This document shows, piece by piece, positions 1-10,273 of a stretch of DNA of 64,000 bases. The DNA comes from Sparassis latifolia (lineage: Eukaryota; Basidiomycota; Agaricomycetes; Polyporales; Sparassidaceae): NCBI GenBank assembly GCA_018466975.1, contig CM031556.1:3224001-3288000 (forward strand), read 5' to 3'. Position numbers and translations under genes: made by a program. The stretch's first letter is position 1. Each line of letters starts with the position of its first letter. The notes under the pieces were generated by a model, which was given only the letters and a program-made list of their open reading frames with translations, did no database searches and had not been told where the DNA came from.

Positions 1-770
1 GGTCACAGATGGGAAGGGTGTAGTCCAGGGGAGCGAAACGCACCTCTGCAGCTAATTGGCGTGGTGATTTGCCGCTCCTAATTCCTCCCAGACGACCGCC
101 GCCGCTCATCAGGAAGTTGAGACGCCTTCGCTTCTCCGCAGCTTCGAGAGCTCGTTGTCGAGCCAGGTGAGCCGGCAAGTTGTGAGAAACGTTGGTGCCA
201 AGCCTCTGTCCCTTGGAGAAGAAGCCTTCCCCAGAATATTCGGAGCGCTTCAAGGCATCATATTCGTCCTCAAGTCCCGCCAGATATTTGTAGAATTCGT
301 CATTGTGAGGACCATGCACATTGTGGGTGAGCTTCCAAAGCATTGAGAGACCGACACTTTCAAGCCAATTTCACTGCGTACTTCATGTAACATAACATGG
401 ACGATGTCATCTTCTTCGAAGAAGGTGTCTGGAGCATGCGCAGGGCGAAGCCGCAGTAGGATCTTCTGGCCTCCGTTTATATCTATTTTCGCTGTGACTA
501 TTCCCGAACCTCAGAAATGAAGACGCAACCTACTGAGACCTGATTATCGAGTAAGAATCCTCTGTCGGTGTTGTAAGGGAAATGAAAGGACTACGTACCC
601 ACAAGGTTCGGGCTTTCAGGGAAGAACTCAGCGAGGACCGGCAATGTCCAGCCGTGTTTACGCATTATAGGCTTGACAAGTGATGCCACTCGCTGAAGCA
701 GCGGAAGTGCCTGGTCGGCCTTTGGACGATCCTTTAGGTGCGTGAAAGACTTGACGAACACCTCAGGCAT
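1..770 (-). CDS. WSS1: WSS1-like WLM-domain metalloprotease (DNA-protein crosslink repair), 3' end outside window
   Basis: WSS1/SPRTN-type proteases digest proteins crosslinked to DNA, and in yeast work with Cdc48 and SUMO. On the minus strand the ATG at 770 opens MPEVFVKSFTHLKDRPKADQ, followed after an intron near 595-530 by a segment containing GGQKILLRLRPAHAPDTFFE. The zinc motif HELTH is followed by NVHGPHNDEFY, matching the WLM consensus HExxHxxxGxH. An intron of about 50 bases cuts the motif between HE and LTH. After it come a linker with GTNVSHNLPAHLARQRALEA and a Gly/Arg-rich stretch. The C-terminal part, where Wss1 normally has Cdc48- and SUMO-binding motifs, lies beyond base 1. Identification is from the whole WLM signature, so I am confident of the family. 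The individual splice sites are my reading. Confidence 0.88.
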
Positions 771-1158
771 AGCGGGAGGTCGTAGTGGTCAACAGTGTAG
801 TTAGAGTGCCATTAACGGGGAGGTCTGACTTATAGCCCGCCGCCGCGCCACGCGTCTGACGCGTCCTTGCCCGGAACCACCTCGAAAGCTCACTTTTAGT
901 CACCAATTAATCCACGTTTCTTCATGCAACAGGTATGTATCATACACCACATCTCTACAGTCTACATTTACAACAGTACTTATGTATAATGAACAGAATA
1001 ATGATATGCGCAACATGATAATAATATGCGCCGAGAAGTGACTCTTCGGCGCATATCATTATCTTGTTCGTCGAACAGCTGGCTGTACAACAGTCGGCAG
1101 TGGAGATTGAACATAAAATAGTTATGGGGTGAAACCACCTGCAGGTGAATTGAAATGA
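771..1158. other. Intergenic spacer between WSS1 and methyltransferase genes
   Basis: This stretch holds the WSS1 promoter (minus strand, reading away from 770) and the 3' flank of the methyltransferase gene. Apart from the ATATGCGC hairpin cluster annotated separately, I see no coding signal. Confidence 0.6.
998..1063. repeat. Hairpin-forming inverted repeat with an extra direct copy
   Basis: Arms 1017-1034 and 1046-1063 are reverse complements with one mismatch in 18 bases (core ATATGCGCCGA / TCGGCGCATAT). The 11-base loop can pair further (GAG/CTC). A third, direct copy of the arm (ATAATGATATGCGC) lies at 998-1011. It sits about 95-160 bases past the methyltransferase stop, so it may shape that transcript's 3' end, or be a remnant of a small inverted-repeat element. 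Confidence 0.7.
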
Positions 1159-3147
1159 TCACGCTTGCGGCGCCTTCACGGCTTGATACACGGATATTCT
1201 GCGCACGTTCATCAACCGCTTGTCATCCTTCCTCGGAGAGTCGCCTGGAAGGTACGGCTGGCGCTCGAATATAGGTAAAGTCGCCAGGTTCGAGAATAAC
1301 CGCAGGAGCATCGGTTTCGGCGCTGGTGTATCGTCATCCTCTTCCATTCGTAAGCCGGGATAATCTGCGGGCCAATTGAACCTCTTACGTCTGAACCTGG
1401 ATGGGACGTTGTGAGTACGGACAAGGAAAAGCGCTTTCTTGCAGTAAACGTACTGGTCATAGTCCCACACCCGCTCGCTGAACTGCTCCTCGGATATCGT
1501 AGGATCACCGTTCTTGTCCCTCTGATCCAGAGCAAAGTTTGTCAGTGCATGCTTGCAACCCAATAACGTATTCATGTTTTTGCAGGCATGCATCTCCAGT
1601 TCGCAAGGGTCAAAAAGAATCACCGTTGGGGGTTCATACCGATCTATTCCACAGGTAGTGCGGTAGACAACCAATCCGGGTGGCTGATACGGAGGCCTGT
1701 TGCACGATGAGATGCTCTTCTTGCCGCTGAGGAGAAATCTGGCTGCCTTGGGAGCTATCGAACCGTCGGACAGGACTCGAGCGGCCTTAGAATTAACATC
1801 TTCGCCCACTAGAACTGTTTGCTCGGGAACAAAGAGTTCGAAGAAGTGCGACTTGTGTGCATTACCAAACAACCCGGTGAGAAGTCGGGGAATCAGCATG
1901 CCAGGTTTGCAGGAGATCTTATATTCGCGATCCAGCATATTCTCGAATAGGCCTTCAAGGCTGGTAGCAATGTCGACACTCATTTCGTAGTTCGTTCGCG
2001 AGTCCGACGGTGTATAATCTCCGTGAAACCGACTGGGCCATTCGTGGGGGACAATGCTCCACGTCCTCGTCCGCCTAAGCGGGATGTCGCAACTGAGAGG
2101 GCCATCATTACCAACGCCGGAGTCCTCGCTGTCAGAATAACTCGTGATGGGTGTGGAGTTACAGGACAGTGGTCGGGTGAATTGGCATGAGGCCTCCGCA
2201 GGAGATGAGATGCAAGGGAAAAACAATTCGTCATCGATAAACTCAAGTCGTCCTCCTGGCTTGAGGACTCGTCGAACTTGAGTGAGAACGAAATTCCAGC
2301 GCTCGGTCGGAACGCATAGTGTCAGATTGGCCATCCTGACTAAGTCAAAGGTATCGTCTGGAAAAGGAAGATCGTCCTTAACGCTATGTCCAGACGGTTA
2401 AAGAGTGAATGTGCAATCATATAACAACAAACTCACAAGTTGCCACGAACCCAGGAAACATTCTCTCGGCGCACCCTGCTCTGACTGAATCTGTGAACGT
2501 CGATGAGATCAATACCCGTCACGTGTGAATCAGCCCAAGAATTCGCAGCATGCAGGACCCAAAATCCCTGCCCACAGCCGAGATCAAGGATATTCTCCGG
2601 TGGTTTGCCATAATACTTGAAAGTAGGTAAGGCATTTAAGTGGCACAGTAGTACGAAACTGTAGTGTTCGCTGCTCGAAGTCAGCATGGTAAAGCTGGAG
2701 CTAAGGTTGGAGCTACACTCACTTTTCCAATGACGCCGCACTGTACGACTCCATATACGGTGCGTCTTCACGTCGAAATGGATGATGAGGCATGCCCCGA
2801 TGTAGCACAGTGCAGTTCACATTGCGCAACCAATCTTTATCGTGGTGGCCGCCATTGCTGCCATCGTGTTGGTCATACTCCTCATCGTCGGGAGGAGGGG
2901 AAGATAGTGGACTGTTCGGCCCATTGATCGCAATTACTGGTTCGGTGTTCGTCGTGTCGTCTTCTGGTGTGGGAGGTAGAGCTTTGTTTCGCCATGGTGG
3001 CAGCGAACGGTTGCCTACATAATCGCGTGCAGAACTCCTCTCGACCCGTACCGGAGAAGTGGTGTGCTGAGAATGTGCACTATCGACTTGCGAGCCAGAC
3101 GACTTGTGGTTTCTGCGACCAGGCTTTTGTTGAAATCGAAAACGCAT
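1159..3147 (-). CDS. Class I SAM-dependent methyltransferase, substrate unknown
   Basis: From the minus-strand ATG at 3147 (MRFRFQQKPG) the protein begins with about 120 disordered residues rich in Ser, Pro and Asp. An intron near 2700-2620 then leads to the Rossmann methyltransferase core: motif I ILDLGCGQGFWV, the acidic SAM-ribose strand VTGIDLIDVHRF, and, after a further intron near 2440-2340, VRMANLTLCVP and the post-motif VLKPGGRLEFIDDEL. A long C-terminal part ends at SVYQAVKAPQA. The architecture, a disordered head on a UbiE/LaeA-like fold, is common among basidiomycete methyltransferases of unknown role. Nothing here says whether the substrate is a protein, RNA or small molecule. A longer reading frame runs upstream to 3231 but starts at GTG, so I chose the ATG. 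Confidence 0.75.
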
Positions 3148-3831
3148 AACGTGGAAAAAAGGAGAAAAAGGAGAATATACAAAGAACGTTGGGCAGAAGT
3201 GTCGGAGTATTGGCTCGTGAATGAGAGCCACTAGCGAGAAGTGTTGGTTTCAGACGCCGAGAACCGAGCTTTAAAAGCGTGGCCTTGCAGTTGAAAACGC
3301 GGAGTGGCGTACGCCGTTGCTTTGTCCTTCCGCTAACAATGGATGGTCAGTGATAAAATGAAAAAGTACCGCTTTCAAATACACCATCGCATAGTCGGCA
3401 AATCTTGCACAGGTCCTGTCCTCGCTGACGAGACCAGTTGCCGTCTCGAGCACGGTAGGCCCTAAACCCAGCCATAAGCACGCCGCTCAATAACACCTTC
3501 GTGTCCAGATGACGGCAAACTATCTGCGAAAAGGCCTATTCAGCCACTGTGTGCATTTTGAAGGCAATTACAAGGCCTACTATAACTGGAACGGTGCTGA
3601 ATGTTGATCATAAAGCTATCATGTAATCTCCCGACTTACCAGCGAACATATCTTTGCAGCTATCCTTCCGAGTTGCCCACCTCAAGAGATAGTTGACCTA
3701 CAGAACAAACGTCTAATGATACACAACTACTAAGGGAAAGGAGGCCCCGCAAGGCAGGGACCGCAACTGGGCTCTCTTCGTCATACAGTGAGGTGCTTCA
3801 TATGATTTCCGCACTCCCGCGGAGACGATTC
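3148..3831. other. Intergenic spacer, no recognised gene
   Basis: About 680 bases between the methyltransferase promoter and the 3' end of SF3B5. Short open frames on both strands (for example 3271-3453 minus) resemble no family I know and have no convincing splice context. I see no RNA gene. Confidence 0.5.
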
Positions 3832-4380
3832 TCAATCATCCTTAGCTGGAGGGGGGCCACAAGGTTGGAGCATACGCTGTAACGGAGTGAATAAGATTGC
3901 TGCACACAGGAAACGAGACAAGGCGTACCTCAGTCATCTCAAACTTCACCCTTCCGACTGCCTCTCCATCAGCGATTGCCAGGTAAGATGCAAGGGTGGG
4001 ATGCCCCACGATTGATGCAAGAGTGTCCCGATGTTGGTGGGTTAGCCATTCACTGAGGCACGAAGGCTAGGTGAGCGCCGCCTTGTAAGGAAGATGAAAA
4101 GACTACGCACTACTTCGTCAGGTCTGCATGGCCTAATGAAACGCGGAGAGTCAATAGCATGCGAAAGAGGTCCGCAGGCCTTACTTACCGGTACCCGTGT
4201 AACGAGCGTGCACTGACAAGTGGGTAGAGGTTATGTTATTAGACCATTAAATCCAACTGAAATATAATACTCACAATGCTCCAACTGTGTGTTTGCGGTG
4301 TATCTCAGCTCGGAGGACTGCGGGAGAGGAATATCAGCGACCTGTACTCGCTGAGTGCATCATTGGATGTGACTGACCAT
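3832..4380 (-). CDS. SF3B5: Splicing factor 3B subunit 5 (SF3b10)
   Basis: This is the small SF3b subunit (SF3b10, yeast Ysf3) of the U2 snRNP, which helps hold the branch-site helix in place. Five small exons join into an 86-residue protein, the same length as human SF3B5. Recognisable blocks are TQLEHLHARYTGTGHADLTK, then EWLTHQHRD, then a C-terminus MLQPCGPPPAKDD. Exon 1 (4378-4380) contributes only the ATG; a 60-base intron (GTCAGT...CGCAG) then leads to SSELRYTANTQLEH at 4317. Further introns fall after LEH, within GTG|HAD, after TK, and before RMLQPCG. No single exon is long enough to show up as an open frame of useful size, so the gene is easy to miss. It is divergent from LRP1, with 129 bases between the starts. 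Confidence 0.93.
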
Positions 4381-4509
4381 AGCAAGAGCAGTGTTTGCTG
4401 TTGTTGATTCCTTCAGCTCTCTCTTCAGCGCGGTGTACACCGCACAAAACATCGTCCGGGCTCGTTCACAAAACATCTACGACATTTACGTCGAGCAGAC
4501 TCGAAGACT
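4381..4509. promoter_or_regulatory. Bidirectional promoter shared by SF3B5 and LRP1
   Basis: Only 129 bases separate the two divergent start codons, so both 5' leaders and core promoters must lie here or overlap the neighbouring gene. No clear TATA box was seen. Both products act in nuclear RNA processing, so shared control is plausible but inferred. Confidence 0.6.
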
Positions 4510-5620
4510 ATGGAAACTGACACGGGCAAGCTTCATGCCAGGCTCTCACTTTTGAACGGTGCACTAGACGATCTCGAAACCGAGCTGGAACCTCTATTCG
4601 CGCAAACACTCCCAGAAATTGTTGTAGATTTGGAAACTATACAACAAGCGAAGTTGCAAGTCGCGTTGCCATATCTTGTCTATGATTTGGTCTTTAGTAA
4701 GATTTCTGCGCCGCATGTAGACGAAGCTAACACGTGGAGAATTCAGTATACCTGAGGACGAGAGGAATCGACCCTAAGACACATCCAGTCATTGGTGAAT
4801 TGGTACATATCGTGATGATTTATGGTTCATATACATTTAATGACTATTTTTCAGGATCGAGTCAGGCAGTATTTTGACAAACTTAAGAATGCCGAGGATC
4901 CTCCCAAGAGTACGCCTTTGCCTCAGCTTTATTATCAAGATGTATTCTGACCATAGTTTATTTTGTGACTATAGGAACAGTGGCCGTGGACAAGGGAGCT
5001 GCAAACCGATTCATCAAGCATGCTATCGCTCAAGTGAACACCCAGAGACCACCAGGCGATCAGGAGGGTCCGACCCATATTCGATTCAACGAGGATGGCG
5101 ACATTCGTGTACCAGTGAAGGTGACAAGCAAGATGCTTGCGCGGGAACAATATCAGAAGGAGCTGAAAGAAGTCGGGAGTGAAGAAGAAGAAGAACTGGA
5201 AGTCATTGACGTGACTCGAGACGCCGCGGATGATGGTATCATGAACGGAAATGGGAAAGGGAAGGGAAAAGCGAAAGCCGTCGTCGACGAGGATATCAAT
5301 GACACCAGTGCCAGGAAGCGAAGACGACCACCTATCGATCCTTTTGCTGGTACGTCCCGCTTTCTTAGTGTATTTAATTCACCTTAGTGATGATCTCGTG
5401 GTCAGGTTACGGTGACGAGCCGGCCCAAGCAAGCAAGAGTGCCGAATCTCTGAAGAGAGGCAAACCGACAACAGAAGACATCATCATGGCCGACGGACCT
5501 AACCCAGGGGGTGACAACCACCCAATATCTCTCAAGTCAGCTCCGGAAGCATCCACGAAGAAGGACAAAAAGGCAGCGAAGAAGGCTAAGAAGGCTAAAC
5601 GGAGGGACACCACGAATTGA
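4510..5620 (+). CDS. LRP1: Nuclear exosome cofactor C1D/Lrp1 (Rrp47), Sas10/Utp3/C1D family
   Basis: Lrp1/Rrp47 (human C1D) partners the Rrp6 exonuclease of the nuclear exosome in rRNA, snoRNA and snRNA 3' processing. The ATG at 4510 opens METDTGKLHARL and a helical Sas10/C1D domain. Exon 1 ends in VALPYLVYDLVF, and after an intron (about 4694-4755) the sequence YLRTRGIDPKTHPVIGEL continues with DRVRQYFDKLKNAEDPPK and VDKGAANRFIKHA across two more introns (about 4811-4855 and 4912-4974). This is the C1D core. The tail is acidic (EEEEELEV), then basic, ending in KKDKKAAKKAKKAKRRDTTN. Another intron at about 5351-5405 separates DPFAG from YGDE. A Lys-rich C-terminus that binds RNA is known in this family. 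Divergent from SF3B5. Confidence 0.88.
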
Positions 5621-5792
5621 TTTCACTATCGCCCGTTCGTCCACTTTGTTTATTCATTTGAATAAAACATGTGCAATGAGTCCGAAAAAGTTCTGGATAC
5701 AATATCAATCTAGGGGGTGCAACAATACATAATGTACAACTTGGTAAAGCAGAAACGCGACGATGTACACAACAATGATACAGAAGATACTC

Positions 5793-8700
5793 TTACATTA
5801 ACACGCAGCCCTCACGGTCGTTATTCATGTCCATCACCAATGGTGAAGTCGCACCCGATCTTCTTCCTCCTGGCGACCACCACTTGGCGCGGCTAGACGG
5901 CCCAGGCGACTCCCCCGCCCCGCTAGATGATACATTGACACTGCGCTTCGACTTGCGCTTCTTGTCCCGCGCGGCCCTCACGGCATCCACCGTCTGCCAC
6001 GAATAAAACGTCTTCAACGCCACACGATACTTATCGCACTCGTCCTGCCCGACATTCAGGCCTTCCTCGTCCCTCGCGTCCAAGTACCCGAGCTTCTTCG
6101 CCTCCCACGCGCGCCAGCCTATCCGCGGACGCGTATGCGGGATGAGGTCCTTCACCGCGATCTCGCCTACGTTACGGCAGTCGATCGCGACGACCTGCGC
6201 ATTCACCATCTTTCGCTCGCGCATCGTCTCCACGAACTCACGCACAGTGAGTCCCGACACGCGCGTATTGTCGGCCTCCAGAACGCGTAGCCGCGAGCAG
6301 CTGCAAATGAGCTCCTGCATGGCGTCGTTGGTGATGTTGTTGGCACCCGAAATGACGAGATATTCCAACGCGTGGCCGGGCTGTGGAGCGACGGGCGTGC
6401 GCGAGGACGGCGCAGAAGCTGTCGCAAGATCCGGGGTGATCGCAAATAGGAGGTCATCCGTGATCTCAGTCGCATCCTCCAAGTCCAGTCTGCGGATGAA
6501 GGGCGTAGTCCCCAGCAGGCGGACGAGGCCGTCGTCCCTCAAGTCCGCGCCTATGCCCGCCATTTCCAAGAACTCGAGTTTCGGCACAGCGTGTGCCAGA
6601 TGCGAACACGCGTGGTCCGTCAGGAAGATGCAGGATGACAGAGCCAGGTGACGGAGGCACGTCACCCGCCGCCAATACGACGTCGGGTCCGAGGGATCGC
6701 GGCCGGCCTCGCGAGACGTGAGCTGCACGGCCGTGCCGTCGACCGCATCTGCTTCTGTACAAGCCACGAAGGCCTCGACGGCAGAGTTGTGTAGGTCGCG
6801 AGCGTAGCTGAGGTCAAGGACTTCGAGATCCGGAGCGGCCTTCCCGAGACACGCCATCATATCGTCGGTGACGCGTTTGAGGCCCGACAGTCTGAGCACC
6901 TTCAGCGGTAAGTGTTCTTTACGCGCGAGCCTTGTGGAAGCCAGACAATGAACACCATCTCCGTCCATATTGGGGCATCTGCTAAAGTCAAGGGTGACAA
7001 GCTTGGGGCAATACACCGCAAGGATGTCGCAGGTGGTGTTCGTCACGGCGGTCAGTCCCTTGACGCAGAGTTTCTGCAGGCTAGGGGACCGTATTAATAG
7101 GTTGTGAAGAGAACGCGTGCTGAGAGCCGAGCAGCCCTGCAGATTAATAGATGTGAGGTGTGTGTGCGTCAGATCGCCCGTGATTGAGGTTTGGATACAG
7201 AGGAAATTCGTGATGTCTAGGAGAGTTGTGTGCGAAAGGCTGACGTGCCCGGTAACATCGATGTGTCGGATGAACCCGCCAGCAACGTCGCACAGCTGGG
7301 CGAGGACACTGGCCGGCAGCTTTGGGAAGTAACGAAGGTCCAGGTTCGTCCACAGTTGCCCGTCGTAGACGAGGGCCTGCCAGTATTTCGATACCTGCAA
7401 CGACCATGACGTCATTCACTAAAGTATACCGAGAAGTAGAATATACCAACCCGGCTCAATCTGAACAGCTCTCGGAGCCCCTTCGCTGTTCCGACCCACT
7501 TGTTGCGCGACGAGGACGCCTTGAGCACGGTCCATTCACCCTCGCGGACGTTCCTCTGGTACTCCGCCTCATGCAGATGGACCAGTGCAGCCAGCACCTG
7601 CACTTTAAGTTCATGCGGGAGGTACTCGTCGAAGTAGTTGCGCGAGACAACCCGAATGGGCTCAAATATATCGGCAGTAGTTACAGGCACTAGATCAAGT
7701 GGAGTCGACGGGAGAGGTAATGGAGAAGAGTAGGAACGGCCCTTGGTCCGGAGCATGTTGCACTCATTGGAGCCACGACCCGCGCAGTAGAGAGGCAGCA
7801 GCGGATCGAGTCCGCTGAGACTCAGGTCAAGATCCAGCATAGGAGCCGCCGTCGTTCGACCTTTGAGATCTCGCGACCAAGGGGAGAAGCAACTAGCTTC
7901 TTCACAGCCAGAGACATCGATGTCACTCGTTGAATCTGCAGAGGAAGGACTCTCCGGCGGGCTGGTGCGCTTCTTGAACAGGAGCTTGCGCGCGAGGTTG
8001 CCTGGCCCCTTCGTCCCGGCCAACCTCACCTTCACCTTCGACATCGACAGCGTCGAGAGCGAGCGGTTCGAGCGGACAGACAGGCTGGACAACGAACGTC
8101 TGCGCGAAGGCACGCGCACCACGCCGAGGACTTGCCCCGAGAACTCTGGCGGAGCGCTCACACGATCTACCACCGAAACGTTGTGGCCTCGTTCGGATGT
8201 GTTGATCGATGCGGAGATGGACCCGTACGAGGAGGGCCCGGCAGCAGCAGGGGAAGAAGCTTCGAAGGACGGCCAATCAGAGCTCTCGTAGTTGAGCTCG
8301 GTGTAGAGCGACAACGGAGGCAAGCTGGGGGGCAGCTCTCGTGCCTTTCCCTTGCCTAGCGAGTCGCCGATGTCCTCGTCCGTCTCTTCGTCGACATCGA
8401 GGACAGGGGTCTGTGACATTTGTAGATGAAGAGCTGACCGGGACAGCAGGGGTCTAGAAAATGGCTCGCGCACCTGCACGGAACTGCTCGCCGAACCCAA
8501 GGACATGGCGAACATGTCGTCCTCGGCATCGGGAGCACAATCATCCTCGAGTACTCCACTGGCTGCGACGAATACGGGTTGAGGAACGCCCTTGCCCTTG
8601 ACGTCGGTGTCCTCCATCTTTCCAGACGACAACGGTGGGCGGGGCTGGGATGTCTTAGAGATGAAATTGGAAGATGAGGGCTTGCCGGTCAAGTCCACAC

Positions 8701-8824
8701 CATTTAAGGAGGAGAGTTGTGGCCTCGCAGATACCTCGAGGTGATTAACAGGCGATATTAGCTGGTCATAAGAATCAAATTGAAAGAGGGGGTCTTCGTT
8801 ATCGATGTGGTGAGTATGGCTCAT
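5793..8824 (-). CDS. F-box / leucine-rich-repeat protein with C-terminal CaaX box
   Basis: F-box proteins pick substrates for SCF ubiquitin ligases. The minus-strand ATG at 8824 (MSHTHHIDNEDPLFQF) starts a protein of about 990 residues. The first ~390 residues are disordered and Ser-rich. Then comes an F-box, FDEYLPHELKVQVLAALVHL, continuing through GLRELFRLSR|VSKYWQALVYDGQLW across an intron (about 7401-7458). Next are RNI-type leucine-rich repeats with the usual cysteine pattern (SINLQGCSALS, TLDFSRCPNMD, HLALSSCIFLTD, EYLVISGANNIT). After a basic Ser-rich tail the protein ends EGCVLM: a C-a-a-X box with Met at X, which would favour farnesylation. Human FBXL2 and FBXL20 are LRR F-box proteins with CaaX ends, so membrane targeting is plausible but unproven here. 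The frame also runs upstream of 8824, but I chose the first start in good context. Confidence 0.85.
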
Positions 8825-9327
8825 GGTGAGAGCATGCAGTTCTGAGCGGAGCGATAATAAGATAACGGGTAGAGATGGTGGGGGCAGATGAAAGGGAAAG
8901 CAGGAGACCGAAGCTATAAAGGAGGACTGGGAGACGATGCTGAAGCGCCTAGGACATGAATGAGGCTCATCTGGAGTTGCTGCCGCATTCGGTGCCACCC
9001 GCCGAGCCTGAGGCTCTCCACTCATCCGTGACCTCATCCGCACTCCATCCGCATTCTAATTGCAGACCAGAGTGTCAAGCATGACATGTATTAAACCGAC
9101 GGACTTATTGCCATATGCATACAGCATCATAATAATTGTACAACAGAGATACCGACCTACGAATTCGGGAAGGCACCCGCTGCGCTATCGCGCAGAGCAC
9201 ATATCGTCTGAGGAAGCATCGCAGAAGAAAGAAAGCTGACAGATGAGATCAAACGGAAACTGGCAAGCAACGGAACGCGAACAGCAGGAGGAGACAACCG
9301 ACGGGAAAAAAAGGAGCCGTCAAAGGA
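8825..9327. other. Spacer: F-box gene 5' leader and YABBY-like gene 3' flank
   Basis: About 500 bases. The part next to 8824 probably holds the F-box gene's promoter and leader; the open frame reaching 9043 on the minus strand continues it without a clear need. No independent gene was recognised. Confidence 0.45.
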
Positions 9328-9674
9328 TCACTTGTCCTTCTCTTTCTGCTTGTTCCAGTTCTCGATCACCAATTTGAACCTGCCATGGCCATGAGATGGG
9401 GGAAGGTTGCCGTTGAGCGAACAGAGCCCACGCACCTGTCCCTGTGGGGCATGTCGGGATCCTGCTCCTTCAACCGAGCGACTTCCGTCTGCATGAATTT
9501 ATTGAAGTCTGTGAGTTTCTTCCTACCACCGGACGCCTTCCCTGAAAATGAGTCCATGTTAGCGTTAACGACGCTATAAAAAAACAGCGGGTAAAGCGTA
9601 CTCTTCCGCGTGGTGGTGTTCTTTTTGGCCGTTTCAGTACTGGCGGGAACAACCATGGTTGGCAACTGCCGCAT
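9328..9674 (-). CDS. Small YABBY/HMG-box-like protein (~76 residues)
   Basis: Three minus-strand exons encode a short protein: a Thr/Lys-rich start (MRQLPTMVVPASTETAKK), then after an intron near 9606-9547 KASGGRKKLTDFNKFMQTEV and ARLKEQDPDMPHRDR, and after a second intron near 9436-9378 FKLVIENWNKQKEKDK and the stop. The pattern LTDFNKFM...E...LK...P...HRDRF..A..NW matches the HMG-like helix-loop-helix of plant YABBY proteins, of which basidiomycetes carry short lone versions. DNA binding and a chromatin role are inferred from that fold; no zinc finger is present. Met7 (9656) is an alternative start. Confidence 0.7.
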
Positions 9675-10273
9675 TGTGAGCGGGTTCGGAGAGCCTGGTC
9701 AGGGGAACGGAGCTCACCAGACAATCTCAACGGCGGATGCGGATTACTGCGGTGGTGGTGGGAGGGTGAAGAACGTGGTTGGGGGTCAAGAGCGAGTGAC
9801 GCATCGTCTGGAAGTTTAAGGGGCCTTATACGAGCCCAGAAATTGCAGTGACACTTTTAGTCCCGTCGAGCACCGTTTCGCGCACTTCCCCGCATTCCGC
9901 CCCCCAGACACGCCGTCTACGTACCCGCGTCGGTGGCTGAGCACTCACTCCTACTATCGTCAGCTACGGTCTTTCTTTGGCCAACAAAATTCGAACGTAC
10001 TTTTCACTTATTCTTGGGCGAAAGTGTGCAGCTCAAGAGTCAAAGATCACCTCCTTCATGATTATTTGTGGGGGAAACACCAGTTCTTTCCCAGAATAGG
10101 CGCCGGGGTCCTGGTCGTGAGACTACTGAACGTCGCGTCGCGTCACAGCTCCAGACGCGTCTTCTGATCACCATAAGGTCACTAGCTCAAAAGTCGCGCC
10201 AATTGTCTCAAATCCGGCGATCTGCACCTCCTCAATTCGTCCATCCACAACACATAATGCAGACATTAAACAT
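9675..10273. other. Spacer between YABBY-like and VPS33 genes
   Basis: About 600 bases, holding the promoter of the YABBY-like gene and the 3' flank of VPS33. Open frames here (such as the plus frame from 10068) run on into VPS33 as antisense shadows. No feature of its own was recognised. Confidence 0.45.
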
